Shown: positions 54,061-64,000 of the stretch, piece after piece | How positions within the stretch are numbered: the first letter of the stretch is position 1 | Layout: each line of letters opens with the position of its first letter | NCBI GenBank assembly: GCA_030762175.1 | Contig: CM060838.1 | Coordinates: forward strand, 22,810,001 to 22,874,000 | Origin: Metallyticus violacea | Lineage: Eukaryota > Arthropoda > Insecta > Mantodea > Metallyticidae | DNA length: 64,000 nucleotides | Direction: 5' to 3' | Notes under the pieces: generated by a model | Seen by the model: the letters and a program-made list of their open reading frames with translations, nothing else | Databases searched by the model: none | What the model was told of the DNA's origin: nothing | Made by a program: the position numbers and the translations under genes

Positions 54061-57000
54061 GCTATTTTTTGCTTTGATAATCGTGCCAATATTTAAATAA
54101 ACATTAAAGGGGTACCTTTTTATATTGGACTTCTTCTTGTACATTTAGGGCTTCAGTTTCATTGGTCGAACCTTGTTTTATGGAAATTTTCTGTATCTCT
54201 CTCTCTCGTTTTGGTATATATTTATTTATCTCTGCAGTCTAGTTTCTTATATATTAAAATTATCACCAAAATTAGTGTAAGGTTTTTAAAAATATAGTAA
54301 CAGATAGTTAATTCAATTTTATCTGTATTTTTTTAAATATTTTCCTTCTTAACGTAGACTTAATTTGTAATATCATGTTTTGAATTTCTATAGTTATTAT
54401 TTCACCAATGCCTTAATTAAAATATTCACATAATAGTTAATAAAATCCAGTGCTTCTTTAATACTATTATTAATATTATTTATTTATTTATTAAACGTTT
54501 AGTCCTCTCTGACTACTTTCCTTGACATACAGCTTCCTTAATCTTATCAATGAAATGAGTTGAGATGTAATTTATATAAGTTTTGCGGCAGTTTTTATAT
54601 GGCGGAAATTAATTTCATTAACTGGATTGATTGGTAGATTAATTGATAAGCCTGATGTTGGTATGCCATTTGAGGCCGTTTTTATGTGTAGAAGGAAGGG
54701 GGTGAATTTGATTAAAGAGGGGGAAGGAGAGGAATTGCTTGATGGATTAATCAGGTGGTGTTGATTGTATTCGTAATAAGCCTCTTCTTCCGGATGTTCT
54801 CTCTGATCTTCCGTCGTTGTCGCAGTAATTCTTCTTGTTTGGTCTCGGGGAATCTGGAGTTTCATGACTCGATACAGCCAACGGGATGGACAAGGTGTCA
54901 ATCACATTATATACAATCTCGTAGAATTGCAGTTGACACAATTATTAATCACCTATTCAATATCTTTTCATATATTTGAGCATTCGAAGCGTCTTGAGGG
55001 CTGATTTTAGAGTTTTTTAGGTCATTCTTGCACGGTCTAAACTAAGCTAACCGCGATAAAATTATATTTGAGACACATTTCCATAATACTCAATATATCT
55101 AGTCACTATTTATCTCAGATTGTTCTCTGACGATTGTTCACTGTCTGTTCATTATGCACCAACTCTGTATAGCTAACGGTTGCATTGAACTGCTCTGATA
55201 GCTCAATGAATACTAATTACTGCACGGCCATTGATTGACTGTTGATTGCTCGTTATCAAAATCTGATAAAATTCTATCACTACAAAGTTGCTCGGTCGTG
55301 GTGTTATAAAAACATCCTGTCTTACGACTCCCTTGCTTCTATGCAAGCATTTCCATTGATCAATGTCCAACCCTGACTTACTCCCCTCATCTTTTTATTG
55401 GACATTGACTGTTATTCGTGCTGGAACAGTAACAATCAAGTTTAGAGATGTTGTTAAACTAGGATGTTGAAGGCTAGCGGTACACTTGTTATAAATACAG
55501 GCATATACAATAAATATGGGTCTGGTCCCTTACCCTAATAAAAATATATGATAGCAATTCCCTTAAAGGTCCTTGTACAAATGTTCCCTGTCAAAACATG
55601 AGACCTAAAACGTTGACCTAAATAGATGTCAGGTTTAATACAATTCATAAACGTACATCAGAATATGTTTATAAAATATTAATGTTAATTATAAGTATAT
55701 TGTCAGTTTGTGGAAATGAAGCCTTGAGCTTCGGTTTCAGTTTCTATAGCGTCTTTTTTCTGTAAAACTAGTTGTAGTCAACATACAACAAATTATTTAA
55801 TAAATATATGGTTTAATGACAGTCTTTTCAGAGAATAGGTAAGTAAATATCGTAGCAAAAGAAGAAAAAAAACAATGAAGGAAATTTTGTCTGATTTAAA
55901 CGCTTTAAAAACTGATTACAGGTGTCAGATCATACGTGTTAACTTCCACCGTCAAAGCAATAATCTCCATATTGGCAACAGATCACCTAGTGGATTGGGC
56001 AATGTTTACTAATAGAATTTCATGAAAATGGTATAATCTAAATTGAGAAATAAGCAACGCAAAGAGCTACTAAAATTGCTCTGTTTAGATTTAGACAGAT
56101 CTTTTAAGTAAAAGAAATAAAGTTATTATTTATCTGAAAGTGTTTGGGGTTAACGTACAAAATTTTGCTTTTTCTACAATGCATCATTTCAAAAACGATT
56201 CTGCACTTTTGTATGCCTGCATACATTTGAAATGAAACTGGCAGCTATCAATGTCGCCATGACTATTTACATAAAGAAAGAAAATAACACAAGAAGGTCT
56301 GACAAACCCTCACTTAAAATTCAACATAGAATTTCCAGAGAGCCATGTGACGGTGGATTTGCATTACAAGGAAAACTTGCTGTATCCGGATTCTGGAGAA
56401 CATCAAATTTGTTTTAGTCCTAAAGTGTGTGTCCCTCTAAAGAAAAAAAAATAAAACAGGAGAAGGTGGCGAGATTACAAGAGATCGATACTCTGGTTGT
56501 GGATCACGCGATGAACCTGCCAGTCAGGTGCCTGCCCGCAATGCAGTGGTGTACCCAACCAAAACTCATCGATATTCCGCACACGGCGGACAAACAACAC
56601 ACAACCAACCAATTGTATGCGACTCCCGGACAAGATGGACGAATAATGCATACTGATTGCTCCCTTTTCTTATCAAAATAAACATTCTATCACCTGTTTA
56701 TTTTTTCTAAGGCTTGTAGATGGGATTATTTGATCAGATGCGTATTTGAAAGTTTGTAGCCGTTTTTCTTAGTGTAAGAAGACAAACTCGAAGAACCTAG
56801 CAGCCAGCCACCGATGCAAAGCACTAAAATAGCTTATTTTATTACTATTATCATTTATATAATTACAAACTTCTTGCAACAAAACCTGATTCCGTTATTC
56901 TACATAAATGTGAGTTAAACATGTATTTTCATGAGTTATATTGATATATTTTGTATTATTAATATTTATTTATTATACTACCATTTATAAATTAATATTA

Positions 57001-58767
57001 CCAACATTTGTTAACATGTAGGTATTTACCTATTCTGCAATGTTGGCCTTATGACTTTTCTATAACGGTACATCAGAGTGATTTTAATAAACGAATGCAA
57101 GAATTAACACTCTATTTATTATGCTGTTTTAGTTGTGTTATCTATTTTATTCTATTTTCGATCCTCACAATTCTGTACATCGAAAGATCCACATAAAATA
57201 AATATAAACAATTGGCACTATTTCGATTAAAATATTGAAAAAACATAGCAATTCACTACCTTTGTTTGTTAAGGGTAGTAAAAAAATATAGTTGGTGAAT
57301 TCCCACTTTCATAATGGGCAGATTATTTCCTTTATTGCTTGGGAATGTATTACCATGGAGCCCCGCCATTTCATTAACATCTAGAGAGTTTATAAACGTG
57401 ATTGTTCGATTACAAGTTTAAGTGTGGAACAAGGTATTAGGTGCAAAATTACGTAAAGCTGCAGCAATATTTTATAAAAGGCAGGGGGTTGCATGAAAAT
57501 GTGTATGTAGAGTGGAGGGAATGATTTGGAAAAAGGAAATTAATTTGACTGGTTGTATGTAATCTCAGGAATAAATAATACTTTCTTCCTCCCCGATGAT
57601 ATGTCCGCTGACATATTTGGCCGGCTGTTGAGACTATGCTGCTAGATTCTTGGAGATTAATAATATTTTTTCGTTATATAAGATGACAAAATTTATTGTT
57701 CATACACTATTGTAAATAAAATATTGCACTATTGCACCTAACTAATAAAGCTCGTCCACTTAATTCTGTTTCAAAACTATCTCCTTCCACTAATTAAACG
57801 GAACTCAGAAAGCCCTTCCACTGATATTGCCCCGCTGAATACTCTTGCAAAACTAACTGCGGGCCACAAAATTACAAACTAAATAAACATGGCTTACGTG
57901 ACTTTTTACATGTAGATATCAACTGAATAGGCTAGCTTCTTCCCTTGAAGAGACTGTCGGCCTGTCTTTTCTTTCCTGTAGTTTCCATATGTTTTATTAT
58001 GCCTACCCTGGTTTACAATTCTCTAACAGAATACCAATAAACATTTTGCTCAAGGATTCTTTACCAAGATTGTTATAACAGGCAACAGAAATTCCCAGGT
58101 CAGATTTTATGGCTGGGGTAGCTTTCTGCACACTTGCGAGAAAATAACATTTTACACACAATAGTTCAATACTTGTACTGGAAAATGACATTATACTCGT
58201 GACTATAATGAGAAAGTTACATAAAATTATATGCTACAATTATTCTAATTAAATATAGGGGTGGCAGCTCATAAGCACTGTCTCAAAGCTCAAAGCAAAT
58301 TAATCTTATTTATCCCTGCACTAGTCTCAATACACAGTGGTTTCCTTGGAATTGATCATTTTCATTTACAGTTAACTTGCGCACAGTTTGTCCCTCGGTC
58401 AATAGATGCACGCCCGCTATGGCATGTAAGATCACGCAAGTTATCAGGTGAGTACTTTGTGAGTAGGCTCATTAATTGCGAAGTGAGTGATTGCAAAAGA
58501 TGTAAATGTTTTGCACAATTATTTTTTCATGATTGAATGGCTCGGCTCAGCACGTCTGGATTTGATAAATATTTCTTGGTACTAAAGCTCCAAGTCATCG
58601 AATGAAAAATGTTATTTGTATGAGAGTTTTACGTGTAAAATATAAATTTTCTTGAAAATTGTGGGAGATAGAGTAAAAGATATTTAGACTTTTTTGTTCC
58701 CATTATTAAGCTACACTACCATCGAATTTTGTTAGTGCCTTTTTGCAATAAGTATCTGTAATGTTTC

Positions 58768-58988
58768 TAATGGTGTTTGGCGTCCATATTCGCTAATTTG
58801 ACATCACAGACGGTGGACACCTATGATACATTAAATGAAATGCTAAATTGGGAAAGGAAGCGTCCCGGCCTAAGTTTAGGATATTTTGTCGTGAAATCTG
58901 AAAAGACAAAGTGAGTACGTTCCTCATGCGAATAGAACGCAGACCTCCCACGCACAAGTCCATGCGTTAGGAACCTCGACCACATGTG
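58768..58988 (-). mobile_element. SINE family A, diverged
   Basis: Minus strand: TGTGGTCGAGGTTCCTAACG, GGGAGGTCTGCGTTCTATTC, CCTAAACTTAGGCCGGGACG, CTTCCTTTCCCAATTTAGC, and a changed 3' end (GGACGCCAAACACCATTA). The B box has drifted. Confidence 0.8.
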
Positions 58989-59292
58989 TTGATATTACTG
59001 CAATTGCTGGAAATTAACTGATTTCCCTCGGTTCCGATCCCAATGGCGAGAGCTTTCTGAATAAGAAAGCAGATGTGTCTGCAACAAAAGCTGCATATGA
59101 CAATGGTGAACTGCAGTGGCGGCTCTTGGGTTCATATTGTGGGGAAGTCAGAGAGAAAGAAAAATAACCCAATATAAGTACTATAAAATGTATATAAATT
59201 TACATGACTACACATTTTTATAATTCCTGCTTAAGTTATTAATTCTGCAAGTTCTCTTTGTAAAAAAATATCAAAGATTTGAATGTCATAAT

Positions 59293-59490
59293 TCCAGGAA
59301 GTATTTTTGAATATCTCCTAAAGCATCCATAATTGAATACTGAGATTTTTCTGTTATATTTGTGGTTTCATTGACAATGCGAGCGAAAAAAGGAAGCGTT
59401 GTAGATTTCTTTCTAAATATAACTTCTTGAATACATTCCATTAGTTCGTTCTAAACTGTTTTCGATAGTCCTCTAAAATAAATTTCCCCC
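59293..59490 (-). pseudogene. hAT-like (DUF4371-type) transposase fragment
   Basis: Minus strand: LSKTV.NELMECIQEVIFRK, then FFARIVNETTNITEKSQYSI. This resembles the block TVQNELI...I...I..A.FFS.M.DETTDIS...QLS of hAT-derived DUF4371/ZMYM1-like proteins, with both acidic residues changed (DET to NET). A stop and frame changes surround it. Confidence 0.5.
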
Positions 59491-59788
59491 AATGATCTTT
59501 TAGATTTACATTTTTATTTAATATTAAATGAAATGCAGCTTTGAAAATTTCAGAATTACTTTAATAATCTGATACCAAATGCCCTTTAAATTTAAGCTTA
59601 TGTTTGCCTAACATAATAAATAGCACATGAATTAACATTTTCCAAATTGCCTATTTTGCTCGCTTCTGCATCATGCTGTAATTTTAACAATTTATTCCAC
59701 TTTTTAAGTCACAGATGTTGAAAGTGTGTTCCGATATTTTTTGAAAGGAAAGATACTAATTTATTTGTTTTATGTTTACTCTTTGGTT

Positions 59789-59811
59789 TGCTTTTTTTTT
59801 TTTTTTTTTTT
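59789..59811. repeat. Poly-T run
   Basis: About 20 T; could be the tail of a minus-strand retroposed copy, not otherwise identified. Confidence 0.7.
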
Positions 59812-60713
59812 ATAGTCATTATACCCTTCAAAGGATTGGATTGTTTGGAGCGCAGGGGAGGATTCGGCACTTGAGCCTTGCTCACGGGTAGTTCTTTGTG
59901 CCTACAAGCACCTACAGGAGTAGTGTTTCTTTCAGATTTTTACCCAGGGGTTGGGCAAAATAACCAAACCGGTTAACATTATTTTTAATTCTCGAGTAAG
60001 CGCTCTGGTTTTGTGTTGTATTCATCATTTATGTGGTGCAATCCATGTAACTATGTTAGTTATTTATTCTGCCGTATTTACGCGAATGTAACATGTCATC
60101 AAATATAATGCATATACCGAATTTTAAACTTGGATTTAAAAAAAAAGGTTTCGAGGTAATGTGGACCTGATATAAATTTAATTTTATTTTAGTACACCTT
60201 ACAACTTTATTACAGAATTAGATTTATGTTTTATTTCAGTAATACTTTCATACGAGTACAACAATAGATTTGTTTAATTAAATAAAATGTTACTTCATAC
60301 ATAAATGACATGTTTGATAACAATAGAATATTCTTTCTTAAGCACGTTAAGTTAATACTATTAGGTACATCAATTCTTTGCTATAAATGAATACACAAAA
60401 TTAAATCACAAACAAGAACATCATTTAATATTGCTTCATCAGAATACTTTGAGAAACTGTAACGTATCGGATTTAGATAAATGTTAATGCAATTTGTTCG
60501 CAATAATAAGAGACCTAAACCGAAGCTTAATGAAAAACACTCAGCCCTTAGCATGGGAAAGTTGGAGGAAAATGCGGTAAATGAAACTAATGCGCATCTA
60601 AAATTTAGAGTTGGAATTCAGCCCAAGAAGGTGCCTGTTAGATTTCCATAAATACAGCAATTATTCACAAACATTCTTTACTAGTATAGCATGCCATGCT
60701 TTACGAATATGTC

Positions 60714-60990
60714 AGTTCTGGTGGTGGGGTGGTAACCATACTTGCCTTCTAAACCCAAGATCGCGGGTTCAATCCCAGCTAGGGTCGATGAATTTTTTTC
60801 GGGAGTAAAAATCCCAAGTATGGTTTCATTCGGAAGGGAAGTAAAGCCATGTCGTACATTTACGGCACGATAAAGAACCTTAAGCCTGAAAGAAGAGACC
60901 TCTGAGCAAAATTTATCGGCCGTTTCACGCCCTGAATTGAATGGGACGCTGATGACCTGAGATGTTAAAGAGCGTCCGTAAATAAACTAA
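60714..60990 (+). mobile_element. SINE family B, full length
   Basis: CAGTTCTGGTGGTGGGGTGG head, GATCGCGGGTTCAATCCCAG, TTTTTTTCGGGAGTAAAAAT, CATTCGGAAGGGAAGTAAAG, CCTCTGAGCAAAATTTATCG, GGACGCTGATGACCTGAGAT and AAATAAACTAAAGC. Whole family length is kept. Confidence 0.9.
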
Positions 60991-61029
60991 AGCAACAACC
61001 GATTGACACGTTAAGTTTGGTCAAGCTAA

Positions 61030-61650
61030 TTTTTCTCATTTAAATTGTGATATCTCCCTTTATTTCCTCCAATATATGAGCATTTGTTTTATAAACTCTG
61101 TCCTTCAGGCAACACCACAACTAAAAATCACGCACTTTTAAATCTAGTGAACGAGAGGACCATGCACTAGCAACACAAACACTTCCTTAATTTTATTCAT
61201 GAATTCCACTACTCTATGAGCAGTTGCAGTTGCATAGTCAGCCTTATCATTTCCCTTCTTCTGTAAGATGCTGAAAAAACGGGGTCAAAATATTCCTTCT
61301 GTACATTTTTGTCATCTATTGGTCTCGTAAAAAATCGAACCGATAATAGGCCTTGCGCTATAGTACATCAAACTCCAATTTTTCTGTCATAAAGAGGGGT
61401 TTCCTGTACACGATGTAGATTTTCGGTAAATCAGTAGCGCATTTTTGGTTGCCGTACAGGTGAAATCAGGCCTCGTCTTTAAAGAACAGAAAAGCGTTGG
61501 ATTCACAGTTGAAAAACCCACTCACAATAATGCTCTCTTGCTACTGGGTTACATTGTTTTAAACAATGTACACTTACACGGTTCGAGGTTTAATAATTTT
61601 GTTCTATATGTGCAGAACCCATTGAAACCCCACTTGTGCTAATCTCGGGA
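61030..61650 (-). pseudogene. Mariner-type transposase catalytic region, decayed
   Basis: Reading across frames on the minus strand: EWVFQL, ENLHRVQETPLYDRKIGV, NILTPFFQHLTEEGK, YATATAHRVVEFMNKIKEVF, then RSLDLKVRDF.LWCCLKD and VYKTNAHILEEIKGDI. The order (NPH.V.E.PLHD.KIGVWC, then D.AT.H, then PPRSPDL.P.DF.LWG.LKD.VY) is that of DDE transposases of the Tc1/mariner superfamily. Stops and frameshifts are many. A different family member from the element at 43870. Confidence 0.72.
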
Positions 61651-62053
61651 GTTATTTAATTGGCGAACGTTCAAGTTTGCTCCAGTTTTGTCTGTTAAAT
61701 TTCCTCTGTAAAAATTGTGCGTTTCCTCGTGTTCTTTTGTTATGCACTGATCAAATAGAATCAAATTTATTTGCAATATTGCGAATTGCTTTTTCTGGAA
61801 TGAAATAACTGACCAAAGAAATGAAAACGAAACACTGCACTAACGCGACGAGCTACTCATATTTTGTGGTAACATTTATATATGAAAATGCGCTGCTTTA
61901 GAGTCAACTGTCTCATCTTGGTGAAGCTCAACTACCGCACTGTTTCGAAGCGACGTTCATGTTCAAGGATAGAAGGGGAAGCTTGTAGGGGAAAGAGTGG
62001 GGAGCGCCGCTCGCATCCTGCGGGATTCAAAACACCATAGTATTTAAGTGAAA

Positions 62054-62115
62054 GCTCTCTCTCTCTCTCTCTGTATATATATATGTGTGTGTGTGTGTAT
62101 GTATATATATATATA
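62054..62115. repeat. (CT)n(TA)n(TG)n(TA)n compound microsatellite
   Basis: CT, TA, TG and again TA dinucleotide blocks in a row. Confidence 0.95.
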
Positions 62116-64000
62116 ACGCTAGTTTGATAAAAAGTTAAATAATTTGGTGACCAAGTGTGTTAAAAATCCTATTTTGGTTCAAAATAATACTGAAACTTAA
62201 TTCAGGCAATTCAGTTCGTCTTTGTTCTTAGCACGTAGATGCCTACAAGTTAAATGAGATAGGAAAATCAAAAGACTCGAATTTATCCCTGACAGTCAAT
62301 GAAGAGCCGTTGAAGTCGTTCTTGCTGCGATAGAAGACAAAACGAGCAAGAAGTTTTCTGTTATGTTACAGTTTTACCCTGTGGCATAACCCTAAGGTTC
62401 GACCTACTTTGTCGGCGGAAGAGCAATTAAGGGCTGAACGAGAGTGTCATTTCCTCAATTCCACAAATTATCGCCATATTTACTGTTGCTTCCTCGTGCA
62501 GTTATTTGCATATCTCCCTAGAGTAAAGGAATATCTTATCCACGCCCTCTCATTCTCCAAACGCGCCAGGCTCTCCATATTCCCCAAATAAAAAATGCGG
62601 CTTCCTCTTGCTTCATGCAGAAAGGAGTAGCTGGAAATTAGGTTACATGAGAAGCGAGGCAAGCGACCAACTTTGTCTGTGCGCTTCGCTTTGAAAATTC
62701 CGTTTCTCAATATGCAGAGAACTCGGCTGTCTCTATAACGTCATACAGCTCTTGAGATAGGAAAATATTTTCAGTATATCTCGCATTTCGTACTATGAGC
62801 TGTATTGTCTCAGAAATAACTTTCGAATGAATGACGTCTGGAATCTCATATGGCATACTTTGCACAAAACTCGCATTTTTAACGTCTTTAGAGAGCATTT
62901 TCATGGCGTGTGGATATTCATAGAAAGTTATATATGTACACCGTCCCGAAAGCTAAGTTAGTAAAAGCACTATATTTATACATATCTAGTCCGAGTTCGA
63001 ATCTTGGTGCTACGGAGTGACCTTATGTTAGGCAAAGGGTTTGGAGGTTTTTCTTCGGGTTTTCCCTTTCCCCATTTTTAATCTACCCTTTCTTCGTGTT
63101 TATATTCTCAATGACTAGCCTCATTCCGCGAAGACTGTGAAATTACTTTGCTAATACCTGTGCTCTGGCGCTTGTAATATTTCGACTTTCAAGTTCAGAA
63201 AAGGCTGAAATTAGTTGCTCCTTCAATTCTGGTCACGCCCTTGGCATCAAAAACTATGCGGATTCCCTAGAAATGCCTGTAATGTATCTGAGGACGCCTG
63301 CAGATGGGACTTGTGGAGCTGTAGTGTTCATGTTATGTTAACACATTAAATCTCCGCAGAGAATGACGTATTTGAAGAGCCGCCTCCAACTTCTTATAAA
63401 ATCAATATAAAATACCCTACCTAAATAATAGCATTTGTGTATCGTAATTTTTTATGATTATAGAAATATATTTCGCAAATAGATTTTGATACAGGTGAAG
63501 GTGATTCATAAGCCATGCCTATCTTTAACATATTCTCAAAAGTAAATGTTCAGCCCCTTAACACATCCATCCAATATTACTGCCTAGATCGGAGCTACTT
63601 GTCTTAAAGTTTTACATGGGGCTATTGCTATTTTGTGATTTATTTTATGACTGCTAAAAGAGCTCTATTGAATCCACGATTGCTGACATAAGGCAATATT
63701 GCAAGTCGTGCATACAAATTCGCTTCTAATTCGCTTTCGTATAGCAACCCCGTATACACCTTGATGAAATCAAGGCGCCCGTTCTATTGATCCACGTCGA
63801 ACAAGTTGCTACATTCACCCTCGATCTCATTCCTGGGCATTAGATAAGGAATAGTTCTTTCCTGCCCTACTAGGTAATGATGTGCTGCTTCCATGACTGT
63901 AAATAACACTATAATTTGTACGTGACGAAATTGTAGAAAGAAAAGCACAAAGGAAACTTCTTAAAAACATTTCAGATGCAAACAGTCCAAATTAATTACC

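Larger units (their letters stand above)
46667..64000 (-). other. Syt4 intron 1 or upstream region, first exon not found
   Basis: Everything above the transmembrane exon on the Syt4 strand. A start exon must lie here or beyond. No convincing short ATG exon with the needed phase (one base left over) and a strong donor was found. Besides the features listed separately, 46667-48227, 48493-50500, 51100-52860, 54070-58760 and 61970-64000 show no recognised gene or repeat family. Confidence 0.5.

Noticed and set aside
55362..55390. Candidate Syt4 start exon (ATG AGG GGA then gtaagt, minus strand)
   Set aside because: The donor is good but leaves phase 0, while the transmembrane exon needs one spare base.
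61445..61642. 65-codon plus-strand frame
   Set aside because: It is antisense to the mariner-type transposase relic.
1..64000. CRISPR array, operon or prokaryotic system
   Set aside because: The sequence is eukaryotic, with GT-AG introns and SINEs; no regularly spaced short repeats were seen.

Overview
The window looks like one piece of an insect nuclear chromosome: AT-rich, with GT-AG introns of 0.9 to 9 kb, tRNA-derived SINEs, and relics of Tc1/mariner, hAT, jockey-like LINE and Penelope-like elements. The repeat mix and intron sizes would suit a hemimetabolous insect such as a cockroach or termite, but this is inference; no species-diagnostic sequence was recognised.

The only cellular gene recognised with confidence is a synaptotagmin-4 (Syt4) orthologue on the minus strand. 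Seven coding exons lie between 46666 and 22154. They join in perfect phase to give 438 residues: a transmembrane segment with a juxtamembrane cysteine cluster, a Pro/Ser/Thr-rich linker, C2A, C2B and a C-terminal WHxL motif. The exon with the start codon was not found; it must lie upstream (above 46667), possibly beyond the window. C2A has Ser where calcium-binding synaptotagmins have the third loop aspartate, the hallmark of the Syt4/Syt11 group.

The left third (1 to 22 kb) lies downstream of Syt4 and is mostly unrecognised AT-rich DNA. It holds three SINE copies, several perfect hairpins and a cluster of transposon relics. The clearest relic is a nest at 8.45-11.34 kb: a Tc1 transposase gene split by a jockey-like LINE, itself split by a Penelope-like element (PLE). 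Further PLE ends lie at 12.13-12.66 kb, 17.40-18.80 kb (two copies fused head to head in a 1.4-kb near-perfect palindrome) and 20.76-21.02 kb (a small inverted repeat). All keep only the C-terminal GIY-YIG end and/or the 3' terminus; none has the reverse transcriptase. Their 3' ends carry recognisable, mostly decayed hammerhead-ribozyme cores whose stem III is a self-complementary palindrome of varying length.

The middle (22 to 47 kb) is Syt4; its introns contain SINEs of two main families, an internally deleted mariner-type element, a LINE RNase H relic and microsatellites. The right end (47 to 64 kb) is either Syt4 intron 1 or upstream DNA. It contains SINEs, a LINE RNase H relic, a hAT-like fragment and a mariner-type transposase relic. 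No CRISPR array, operon, rRNA gene, true tRNA gene or new defence or metabolic system was seen. The most unusual material is the set of PLE palindromes with hammerhead relics.
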